Source: Puccinia triticina (Eukaryota; Basidiomycota; Pucciniomycetes; Pucciniales; Pucciniaceae). From it: a stretch of 64,000 bases of DNA. The first letter of the stretch is position 1; every line of letters starts with the position of its first letter. Under the pieces are notes generated by a model, which saw only the letters and a list, made by a program, of their open reading frames with translations, ran no database searches and had not been told where the DNA came from. The stretch covers positions 4,402,001-4,466,000 of the forward strand of contig NC_070565.1 of the NCBI RefSeq assembly GCF_026914185.1. The letters run 5' to 3'. The position numbers and the translations under genes were made by a program. This document shows positions 54,736-64,000 of the stretch, in pieces.

Positions 54736-56219
54736 CTCGTAGGTACATACATAAATCGATCGTTTTCGAATCAAAAAGAAGTGAAAGTGGTGCTGCGAAC
54801 CAGCTAGCTTAGCAGGATACCCCGCTTCATGGGCCGGGGGACCCGGTGCACCTTTACCAATCAGGCGGGTCCGGGCCGCCCGCGGGCAGGCCTGAGTCAG
54901 AAACTCCCTCTCTTGCCTGAGTGAGCTTGAAGAAGGTACAATGCCCAAGAAGTGTATATGAAATGTTAGAAGATAAAGTAATGATGGGCAGAAGTAACAG
55001 GTATAAGGTTCAAGGAATGTCCATAATGAAGATGAGCATTGGTAATAGCTATAAGAACTAGGAAGGAATGTACTGCTGATATCAGGGGGATTCAAAGCTG
55101 GCCATGCATGCTTGCACGTACTTTTGCAAGTTGGTTTTCAAGGCTTTTCTTGAAATCCAAAATTCTTCCACGTGCAGGGCCCACGGTTGGCAAATTCCTC
55201 ACGTTGGCCTGCTATGGGCACCGCAGTGCGGCTCCAGTGAGCATCTTGAGTCCGGGCGGGCAAAAATTACCTGCCCGCCCCAATTTGAACCCATTTGTCT
55301 CTAGCAATGCTGGAGGCATGACCAGCCAAGGCAGTACTGACTACACCATCCAACATGTTGATGCCCTCCTAGCCAATAATGCATATTCAGCATAGTAAAT
55401 TCATGTTTTCCCCAAATCTTGTCAGTGGGCAACTCGTTGAAAACCTTTTTTTTTGTAATTTCTCACCTATATTGTAGCCTCTTTCCATGCATGGAAAGAG
55501 ACACGGAAAACTCATCTTTTTTGTTTCATTTCTTGGTTGGCCCAACGTGGGCTCAACCGGAGAATAACATTGGGCTGCGGCTCAGGGACAGCCTTGGTTG
55601 GCTGGGTTGCACACCCAACAGTGTTTCAACCGCGGGGCTCTGTCAACTCTGCTGATCTGGCATGTTGGCTGGGTTGGCCCGCCCGCGCCCAGCATGGGTC
55701 TGGCCAAGTTGGGCCCAGCATGGGTCTGGCCAAGTTGGGCCTGACCAATCCTCAACACCAATCCAACCCCGCGGTTGAAATCTGGGCAGACAGGTTGGGG
55801 CCCACCTGGGCCGACCTGTCTGCGACCGCGCCGTTGGGCCCACGTCAACCAAAGCTCAAATTTGAGTGGTGGTGTAAGTGTGTTTCAAGAAACCTTTTTT
55901 TTTGTCTCTAAAGGTTTTTTGAGGGTTGTGAAAGGGGTGTGATGGTAGTCTGCCCCCGCAAGCAATCTAATGCCTGTGACATATTGGCAAAATTCACAAG
56001 TGAGTTCAACCTGATTGATGGCTTGTTTTTCAAATTTTTAAAATTCCAGAATATGTAGGGAATCATCAGGATTCTCAAGGAGCCATAAGCTTCTAAAATT
56101 TGGGAGAGGTTGGAGGTCATATGAGGGGTTTAATGGTCTTTCCAGCCATTTTCTGGTGCTTTTCACGCAAGAACCTCAACATTGCGTGCAAGTCCCTCCC
56201 TGCACTGCCAGCATATTTG
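54736..56219. other. Intergenic stretch
   Basis: No gene recognised. Contains the promoter of the acidic protein gene, plus a GC-rich zone at 55540-55860 with a minisatellite. Confidence 0.4.
55687..55742 (+). repeat. 26-bp tandem repeat, two units
   Basis: GCCCAGCATGGGTCTGGCCA, continuing AGTTGG, occurs at 55687 and again at 55713, with further half copies around. Confidence 0.8.
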
Positions 56220-56395
56220 TCTTGGATAAAGTCATCCCAGTTTAACTGAGATGCACTCAACCAATTCAAAATGGGTTGATCTTCACCCATGAAGTATAAA
56301 TCCAAGGGGGGTACCTTGGATTTATATTTCATCAGTTGAGATCAACCAAGTTTAAATTGGTTTTGTTCATCCCAGTTTAAATTGGATAACCTTAC
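56220..56395. repeat. Quasi-palindromic foldback, about 175 bp
   Basis: Centred near GGGGGGTACC at 56308. The left arm (ATCCCAGTTTAACTGAG … AAGTATAAATCCAAGG) is answered by the right arm (CCTTGGATTTATATTTCATC … CATCCCAGTTTAAATTGG) in inverse order. MITE-like, no coding capacity. Confidence 0.6.
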
Positions 56396-57225
56396 CCCAG
56401 GTAATTATGCTGGCTGTGCTGGCGGGAGGGTGCTTCCACCCCAAAAGCATGGGAGGTGTGTTAAGTTTGGGTAGAATGAGTGAGTGACTAGGTGTAAAAT
56501 GGGGTGTAGAATCTGGATATGAGATAATAAAGGTTGATTTGGGGAGGGTTTGTCTGATATAAAAGTGGTGGTAGGAACAGAAACAGAGTTACCACACCAG
56601 TTGGTCATTGAGCCTCACTAAGTTTGTATAATCTTCTCAATGACCAGTTCAACCTGCCATCAAGATCTCTGGGTGACAGGTTGAACAAGTTGTTGAGAGG
56701 ATGCATATGCTTGGATAAATGACTGGTGAACTGCATGAGCATATTCTGATCCTGCAAATCTGGTATTCATGCCCCCAAACGCCTGAAAAGGCCCTGATAG
56801 TGTGTTTCTCATTTAAATATGAGTTGTGCAATATAACACCTACAGTTATGATGCATCAAAAAGGGGACTCAAATAGTGCATCAAGTTTGTCTGGGCAAAT
56901 GTCCAAGTTTTGGGGTGAAAAGGCCAAGTGCGCTGGGCACTCACCCAAAGCCTACTTGGCCCAGCTGAAAGACCGCGTGGCACACCCAAAACCACCGCTA
57001 GGCAAATCTCCACAAACTTAACACAAGTCCCCCACTTTGAAGTGCCCTGGTACAGCATGGGCTGGCGCAAAGCGCAACATCCAAAGGAGGGCCTTGGGAC
57101 TAATGTCCCCAAACTGAACTGAGAGATTCTAATCTTCCAAGATTCTATGTGCCTTTCCAATTTTGAGTGTGTTCCCAAAGGACCCTGCACATGCCTTTTG
57201 GAACATGAGAATTGTCTCACTCCTC
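56396..57225. other. Intergenic stretch, no gene recognised
   Basis: Contains one GGTCATTGAG…CTCAATGACC hairpin pair at about 56603-56650, of the family arrayed at 33.5 kb. Confidence 0.4.
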
Positions 57226-57701
57226 TGTATCCGCTGCGCTGCATTTAGCGCAGCGAAGCGGTTAGCGCAGCAAATTTTTGGGTCGCTGCGCTAAGCGCTA
57301 CGCGCAGCGGGCAGATCGCTGCGCTACGTGCTTTTTGATCTTCCCAGAAAAGAAATAGAAAGATAGTGCGCTAAAGAAGAGATCACATAGCGGTCAGCGC
57401 CGTTTTTTTCTATGCCATGTGGGAGCCAAAAAAAAAAGGAAAAAGGTTTTAAAACACATAGAAATATGTTAAGAACATAAAACTGTTCCGCTATCCGCTA
57501 ATTTAGCGGGTAGCGTAGCAAGTTTTTTGCTTTCACTGCGCTTTTGCTAATGGCCCTGGGAGGGTAGCGGACAATCGCTGCGCGTAGCAATTAGCGCAGC
57601 GGTGTTCTCGCTGCGCTATTGCTTTTTGGTCTGGTCACATAGCGGTCAACCGCTGCGCTACGCTAAAAGGCTGCTTTTTGTAGCGTAGCGCAGCGGATAC
57701 A
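57226..57701. mobile_element. GCGCTA-rich foldback element (476 bp)
   Basis: Perfect 15-bp terminal inverted repeats, TGTATCCGCTGCGCT and AGCGCAGCGGATACA. The interior is dense in TAGCGCAGC/GCTGCGCTA words in both orientations, with an AT-rich centre. No ORF. Confidence 0.7.
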
Positions 57702-58514
57702 CCCTTGACTCCTCCCTTTCTTTTGCCACTACACAAATTCCTGGAAGTCCAAGTGTTCTCCTCCCATGAACCTCCAAACTTATGGTTTTTGGGGTATTCT
57801 GGGCTGTTTGAATTGTGTGTATTGGACTGAACTTGGAAAACAGTATGCTCATTCAATTCAATTCCACAGGATCCAAGCTATGCAATCTCTGGTTAATATG
57901 CCTTGTCCAATCAAGCTTGTACATCCAATCCTCATTATGAGGACAGGGATCTGAAGCCAAGATGGTAAGCTATCTTGACCCTTCAGGGCTTCAGCAGAGG
58001 TTTGCCAGTCTTTGCTGTGTGAAGAGTGAAAGGAAAAAAGGGTATAAACAGCCCCAACCTCTCTGGCAAAAATTATCACATGAGTCATAAGCCTCCGTAT
58101 GGAGAGTCCATTTGGGATGTGCCCCTCCCCCCCCCTCCATTTGAGAGGCTTATTTAAGCTAGACATTGCCAAGTTGGCCAACCCCCGGTGGCACTTGGCC
58201 AAGCAGGACTGGGGCATGCGCCCAGACACACTTGATACACTACAAGTTACTTCAACACAGCTTTAATGCACAGTGACTGTGAAAAGAAAAATTTTCATGT
58301 AGTTTGGTGGAGTTTGAATGGCCATTATCCTGGAGTATCTTGCATGTCAACTGACATCAGTTGCACAACTTTTTCTTGTAGTGCTATAACTTGTCCCATA
58401 AAAGTTAACTTGTAGGATGGGTCCAGAAACCATTTCTAGTGGAAATGTAGCTGGAAAGAAAGGAAATCAAATCCAGACATTTTATAAACTGTTGAACATC
58501 CACCTAGACAAACC
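57702..58514. other. Intergenic stretch, no gene recognised
   Basis: Short frames only. A CATGCAAGATACT/ACTTGCAGT-type fragment near 58340 resembles sequence near 38510. Confidence 0.35.
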
Positions 58515-58820
58515 ATAGCTGTCAGTGTAGCATAGCGCTGCACAAATGCACTATTTTTTAGCGTAGTGTTAGCGCAACTGCGCGCATCTGCGCTGAGACT
58601 ACGTGCACAGGGTGCAAAGCTATTTTAGGTTTTAGCGCTGGCGCAGTTGCGCTCTTTTGCGGGGCTAGTGCAATTGCGCGTATCTGCGCTAACGCTACGT
58701 TAAAACCTAAAATTGCTTTGCACCCTGTGCAATTAGCGTTGGCGCAGATGCGCGCAATTTTGCTAACGCTACGCTAAAAAATAGCGCATTTGCGCAGCAC
58801 CATGCTACACTGACAGCTAT
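58515..58820. mobile_element. Palindromic GCGC-rich MITE (about 306 bp)
   Basis: Ends ATAGCTGTCAGTGTAGCAT and ATGCTACACTGACAGCTAT are inverse copies, and the arms remain largely complementary through CTAAAAAATAGCG and GCACAGGGTGCAAAGC blocks. It abuts the next MITE without spacer. Confidence 0.8.
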
Positions 58821-59001
58821 TATGGTGTTCAAAGTTGGTTTGCATAATTTTATGCATGCATAAATCATAAAATCATAAAAATATTTTGGTGAGGAAATTT
58901 TGCATTACATAATCAGACAGTCATATCCCCTGAAAAAAAAAATTCATGATTTTATGATTTATGCATGCATAAAATTATGCAAACCAACTTTGAACACCAT
59001 A
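58821..59001. mobile_element. MITE, GGTGTTCAAAGTTGG family (181 bp)
   Basis: Near-identical to 43841-44021 with the same length and ends. Begins exactly where the 58515-58820 element ends. Confidence 0.85.
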
Positions 59002-59084
59002 TATGGTTAGCATAGCTGACCCATGGTTGATAGAAGGTGTTCCTGATTTTTAATACCTCTTTGAGCTCAAAATACTTTCAAGAG

Positions 59085-59780
59085 TGTATTCTTCTGGAAG
59101 AAAAAAATTGGGGCTGTTTGGAGCACCATAAATAAGGTTTTGGGGGTTTGCCTTAGTAGGAAATCCGCCAAATCAGCCCCCGGCTACACAAGGTGTCCCT
59201 GAGGTGTTCTAATGACGTGAAGCTCAGCATATGTTTTGAAGAGTGTATTCTTGTGGAAGAAAACAATTGGGGCCATTTGGAGCACCTTAGATAAGGTTTT
59301 GGGGGTTTGCCTTAGTAGGAAATCCACCAAATCAGCCCCCAGCTACACAAGGTGTCCCTGAGGTTTACTAATGCCGTGAAGCTCAGCATATTTTTCAAAG
59401 AGTTATTGTCTTCAAAGTTGAAGTTCATGCATGTAAAAATGCATAAATCATAAATTCATAAAACTTTTTTTGCAGGGGATCTCACCAATCTGCTTAAGTA
59501 ATCTTTGGCTTTCCCAGCCAAAGAATTTTTATGAATTTATGATTTACGCATTTATGCATGCATTAATTCCAACTTTGAAAACCATAAGTGTATTCTTGTG
59601 GCAGAAAAAAATTGGGGCCATTTGGAGCACCTTAGATAAGGTTTTGGGGGTTTGCCTTAGTAGGAAATCCACCAAATTAACCCCCCTGTTCCACAAGGCC
59701 TTCCTGATGGTTTCTACTGCTGTAAATCTCAACATATTTTCTAGAAAGTGTATCTAGATTGCTGTAAAACTTTGGGTGCT
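59085..59780 (+). repeat. Three tandem units of about 175 bp, last one split by a MITE
   Basis: Units beginning near GTGTATTCTT(C/G)TGG and containing TTGGGGC(T/C)(G/A)TTTGGAGCACC and GGGGGTTTGCCTTAGTAGGAA start at about 59093, 59244 and 59588. The MITE-like copy at 59404-59586 lies between the second and third. Confidence 0.65.
59404..59586. mobile_element. MITE, GGTGTTCAAAGTTGG family, diverged copy
   Basis: Inverted ends TATTGTCTTCAAAGTTG and CAACTTTGAAAACCATA with GCATAAATCATAAATTCATAA arms; about 183 bp. Confidence 0.65.
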
Positions 59781-60389
59781 TTTGGGTGCTCCAGTGAGGA
59801 GATATAAATATTTCTCTATTTTCTGGGATTTTTTGTAAAGTTAAACTCCCGACTCCCGTTTGGGATTGCGGAATTACAATTCCAACTCTTGTTTGGGATT
59901 GCAGAATCACAATTCCGACTCCCAAATTGCCCCCGGGTCAAAATGCGGTCACAAGGACCCGGCAAAGACGTGCCGAGGCGGTCCGCGCAACATAAATTGC
60001 GTTTGGGAGTCAATTTTTTAATTTGTGGGAGTCAATTTCTCAACCCCCTTTCACTAATGGGGTTTAGCAAAAAAACCCAAAGATTTTTAGCAAGCTATTT
60101 CAGCGGCCCATAGCAGGAAATTGCTTCACTTACCAGAAAATTGAAAATTTCTGGTGAAATCCAATTGTGAATCCCCCTATTGAGCACGGATGCCCTCTGT
60201 TACTTTACTCCAGTAAACCCCAAGTTTTTATTTACTTTGATAATTTAGGGACTTTCTTAATTGACTACTGTAATTTTGACTTCCAACTACCAATCACGGT
60301 TTACGTTGGGAGGACTGCTACCTGACATTGCACCCGGGTATTGCGGACCAAAAATTGACCTGGGTGCAATTTTGTAGTCAGAAGTTGAA
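59781..60389. other. Intergenic stretch, no gene recognised
   Basis: Contains a direct repeat near 59848-59915 (GACTCCCGTTTGGGATTGCGGAATTACAATTCC-like, two copies). Confidence 0.4.
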
Positions 60390-60605
60390 AATGGAAATAC
60401 AAAATGGTAGTCGGATTTATAATTTTTTCAAAAATGGCAAAAATAAAAAAAATCACAACTCCTTACGGCGGGGTCCAAGCCCTGCCAAAGGTTTACAGAG
60501 GGCATAAAACCCTCTCAAGAGCATATGGTGAGCTTCACGGCATTAGCACAACTGGAATGGGGTGTGCTATTGGCACACATTTTGGCTGGTGTCCTACTAA
60601 GGTAA
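60390..60605 (+). repeat. CCTTAGTAGGA dispersed repeat, copy 1
   Basis: Matches 63720-63955 in inverse orientation: CAGAAGTTGAAAATGGAAATACAAAA, GGGCATAAAACCCTCTCAAGAGCATATGGTGAGC, and TGGTGTCCTACTAAGG. Confidence 0.6.
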
Positions 60606-61559
60606 ACTACTAAAACTATAGCAACGGTGTAAGACTCAAAAGTGGTAATGAAACCCTTCTGCTGAATTTTGAAGGGTATGATGGAGTTTCAAGCTCTGCC
60701 CTTCTGTTATCAGTCAACAAGACCGACCAAGATCTGCTTGGCAAGTTTTATTAAGTGATAGGTCTGGTCTGTTCCAGATGAAATCTGTTTGAATGGCAAC
60801 ATGTAAGTGTTTTAATTACTTTGTTATAAGGGTTTAATTCCTTTATTATAAGGGTTGTTATAAGGGTTTTAGGATTTGAGTGTGGATGAGTGTTGGGTGA
60901 CTTGTGAGTTATGGGTGAGGAACTGGGGAGCAGACCACAGGGGGTGGAGAGAGCTCCTTTTATAGACAAAAGTGGAGCCCCAAAGGGGCTCGTGGGTTAG
61001 GGTTTCAGCCAATCTAGACAACAGGGTGAGGGATTGTAGCTGGTGGGATTAGATACAAATGATGTCATGACCTCTCAGGGGCGCATGAATGGTGTCAGAA
61101 TATACAACAGAACATTCTAACGCATGCATAAGGTGACAGTGGACTGCATGAGCTGCCATACAGGGGTAAATAGTGTATACACAAAGTCTGAGGCTGCAGA
61201 AACAGTGTAAATGATGTCATACTATGTATATAAAGGAGTGTATTTAGCTAATATGTAATGAGTGTAGCCTGAACAGGAGATGTATGTTTGTATCCTGTGA
61301 AACTTGGGTTGTGGCAGGTGACAGCTGGGTCACTGGGCTGGCCGCGTGATGGGTGTCCATGAGGTGTAAATTCTACACTTGAGGGGCCCCAGGGGTGCTT
61401 CCAGTGGTGACTAGGGGTGGGATTGGCCGTAGAATCCATTTGGTGGTATCTTGAGGCCTAGTATGAGTAATTATGTGGCATAGAAAAATCTTTTTATTTT
61501 TCCACTTTTCTATCTACCACAATGGTGCCTAGAGAATGTCAAAACGGACCTGGGTACCA
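60606..61559. other. Intergenic stretch, no gene recognised
   Basis: Includes a short TTATAAGGGTT repeat cluster at 60829-60870. Otherwise featureless. Confidence 0.4.
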
Positions 61560-62165
61560 TTTACACCACCAGTACCCGCGCAGTTTTTGCCAAAAACGGG
61601 CACCCGGCACCGCATCTGGCACTGCCTGGCGGGTACCACGAGTCTTTTAGGCGGGTACCAGCGGTACCCGCCGGCTTTTTTCATCAAAGAGATCATCAAG
61701 GGGGGTCCTCGATGACCGGAATGGATGTGTCATCATAAGTTCCTCCCCTCGATGACCAAAACAGGTTGGTCATTGAGGGGAGGATCTCTCAATGACCAGA
61801 ACAGCGATGACCAACCTGTTCTGGTCATCAAACAGGTTGGTCATTGTAATTGAGGGTACTCCCCCAACGGCCAGTACACACTATTCATCAAGGGGAGTTG
61901 TTACTCCCCTTGATGATTGCACCAGGGCTGTCCTTGATGACCTGTCCTGGCCCATGACCGGTCTATTTTCAGTCATTGAGGGCAGCTCAAAGCGGGGTAA
62001 AGGCCGGGGGTCCAAGGGTTACCCGATTAACCCGTTGGGGGAAAGCGGTACTTGGGGGCGGTACCCGGGTACCGCACCGCTTTTTCCAAAAAAACGGGCA
62101 CCCGGCACTGCCTGGGGGGTGCACGGCGGGTGCGGGCGGTACCTGCCCGCGGGTGCTGGTGTGGT
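61560..62165. repeat. Composite repeat: GGGTACC-rich arms around GGTCATCAAG palindromes
   Basis: The outer parts are rich in CGGGTACC, GGGCACCCGGCAC and related words. The middle (61700-61990) carries GGTCAT(C/T)(A/G)AGGGGAG hairpins. The layout is the same as 33300-33960. Confidence 0.5.
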
Positions 62166-62199
62166 GGTCAAAATGGTAGTCAAGCTTCAAGATCAACCC

Positions 62200-63275
62200 T
62201 CAAGAAAAACATCTTCAAGATCAAGACTCAAGCCTCAAGATTCAAATCCCAAGATTCTCCCAGATCCTCCTTCTCCCTTTTCCCCCTACTCTCCTCATTC
62301 TCACTTCCCCTTCTTTCCCCTTCTTCTCTTTCTTGGTCCTAACACAGATCTGTCTGTGGGTTTATTCCTAGTTGTTGTCCTTTTCTGGTTTTTGTTTCTT
62401 CCTTGTCTTTTGTCATGTTTATTTCCATTTCTCTTGGTTCCTCTCTTATTTCTTGTGGTCCTCTTTGGTTTCATGTTTTCAGGTCTTGGTTTTATTTCTC
62501 TTCCTTTTTCTTCTTTGTGTTGTTGTAAGCTCGTGACCGAGCTTCACTGATCTGAGCGTCTTGGGAGGTCTCAACGGGGCACGGTACAAGGTCAAACCTT
62601 GGAGGGAAACACTTCTGGAACCTAACTAGGGATGCATTTCAACTAGTCCAGGGGAAGTGTCAGTACTTCCCTCCTATTTACAATTTTAAAGATGAAGAAG
62701 AGGAAATGCTCACCTAGTCCAGGGGAAGTGTCAGTACTTCCCTGCTGGACTAGGAGGGCGCGGGTCGACGGGGTCTAAGAACTCGGTTCGAGGTGATTTG
62801 GTGACATCCTCGTGACTCCTTTGGTGAGGTCGCGGGGCGTGAGCTCACAGTTGTCTTTTTCTTTTCTTTCTCTCTGTTGTCTGCGGTGGGTGCGCGCGCA
62901 TGGCGCGCAAGGAGATGATGACATGTCTGTGACAGGCCTCCAGGAATCCAAGTTCCTGGCGAACTTGGAGGATAGGAGGCCATAGCATCCTGTTCTGATC
63001 CAAGTCAGGGGTTATCAATAATATTGATCTTTTTCCGAGTCCCATCCCAGAGTCCATCAAATCAACAAGAATCCTTTCCTCGAATCCCTTCTCAACAACA
63101 CAACCGCCGCCGAGGATCCAAACCCCGGCAAAAAATCTCAAAACCACTTCCCCCAACGCTATCAACCCAAATCCCTATGACTCATCCGGACCATCCGTGA
63201 GGGCAGCTCCCAGAGCACCTTTTCCCCTCCCAGCGCTGCCGCCGGCTTAGCACCGAGCGGAGCTCCATACCGGGT
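62200..63275 (+). repeat. Dispersed repeat, copy 2 (partner at 40795-41480)
   Basis: 62200-62530 and 62885-63275 are the two blocks shared with the 41-kb copy. The 350 bp between them, absent there, include the sequence CTAGTCCAGGGGAAGTGTCA twice (near 62642 and 62715). Confidence 0.55.
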
Positions 63276-63299
63276 ACCGGTTGACATTCTCTAATGGTG

Positions 63300-63980
63300 C
63301 CCCAAAGGGTCCAAAAATTTTACCGTGCAAATAAAAATCCCTGAAATTAATACGGTTAGCTGCATGGCATTAGGAATCCTGAGGAATGGGGTGTGCTACT
63401 GTGCGCGCATTTTGGCCGGTGTCCTACTAAGGAATACCACTGAAACCATAGCCACGGTGAACCAAAGGGTCCCAAAATTTCAAAGTGCACAGATTAAGCT
63501 CTGGATAAGATATGATGAGCTGCATGGCATTAAAAAACCCCAGGAATGGGTTTGGCTAAGGTTTTGTAGGACACCAGCACAAATGGGTGCACAGTAGCAA
63601 ACCCCATTCCTGAAGTGTAATAATTCCATGCAGCTCATCATATTTTTTTCAGAGCTTAACCTGGGCACTGTAAAATTTTGGGACCCTTTGGGGCACTGTG
63701 GCTATGGTTTTGGTGGTGTTCCTTAGTAGGACACTGGCAAAAATGTGAGCACAGTAGCACACCCCATTCCTGAGGTGTGCTAATGCTGTGCAGCTCACCA
63801 TATGCTCTTGAGAGGGTTTTCTGCCCTCTGTAAAATTTTGGCGGGGCTTGGGCCCCGCCATGAGGAGTTATGATTTTTTTCTTTATTTTTGCTATTTTTG
63901 CAAAAATTATAAATCCAACTACCGTTTTGTATTTCCATTTTTGACTTCCAACTGAACTACCAAATTGTGCCTGGGTCAAT
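63300..63980. repeat. CCTTAGTAGGA dispersed repeats, inverted cluster
   Basis: Three or four diverged units in both orientations share GAGGAATGGGGTGTGCTACTGTG, GTCCTACTAAGGAA and CCAAAGGGTCCCAAAATTT or their inverses. The copies at 63300-63480 and 63650-63790 face each other, and the last part inversely matches 60390-60605. Confidence 0.6.
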
Positions 63981-64000
63981 TTTTGGTACGCGCAAACCAG

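Overview
The window looks like nuclear DNA of a basidiomycete, most likely a rust fungus (Pucciniales). The evidence is intron-rich genes with short GT-AG introns (about 50-120 nt), an exon-junction-complex factor (PYM), many Ty1/copia retrotransposons and small foldback elements, and lineage-specific proteins. The species assignment is inference. There are only five or six host genes, set in repeats.

Layout. 1-4.4 kb: AT-rich, one orphan ORF (1963-2604) and a foldback. 4419-15636: a copia element with 756-bp LTRs and a perfect 5-bp target duplication, split by a second copia element (5909-11716, 767-bp LTRs) inserted in reverse. 15.6-21.5 kb: LTR-like dispersed repeats, a tRNA-like sequence inside a small inverted-repeat element, and a MITE. 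21863-23991 (-): a six-exon TMEM135-like membrane protein gene, divergent from a PYM gene at 24444-25421 (+). 27962-33282: a third copia element with an intact 1364-codon gag-pol. 33.3-45.1 kb: palindromic minisatellites, a decayed ORF, a MITE and two interleaved foldback elements. 45522-47507 (-): a second TMEM135-like gene with the same intron phases. 48469-51890 (-): a secreted, single-pass membrane Kelch protein. 53201-54735 (-): a two-exon acidic orphan protein. 54.8-64 kb: no recognised gene, dense MITEs, foldbacks and diverged repeats.

Main observations. (1) In each of the three copia elements, the sequence just inside the 5' LTR is complementary to a tRNA anticodon arm, but to a different tRNA each time: initiator Met, Asn and Tyr. 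This suggests half-tRNA priming with a switched primer. (2) Every LTR-LTR difference in the three elements is a CpG transition. With four inactivating changes in the coding regions, 11 of 12 events fit TCG to TTG, a RIP-like signature. (3) Two TMEM135-like paralogues keep an identical exon layout. (4) A 45-bp palindromic repeat around GGTCATCAAGAGG occurs as an array and as scattered hairpins. Comparisons with known families rest on recall of motifs; no database search was possible.
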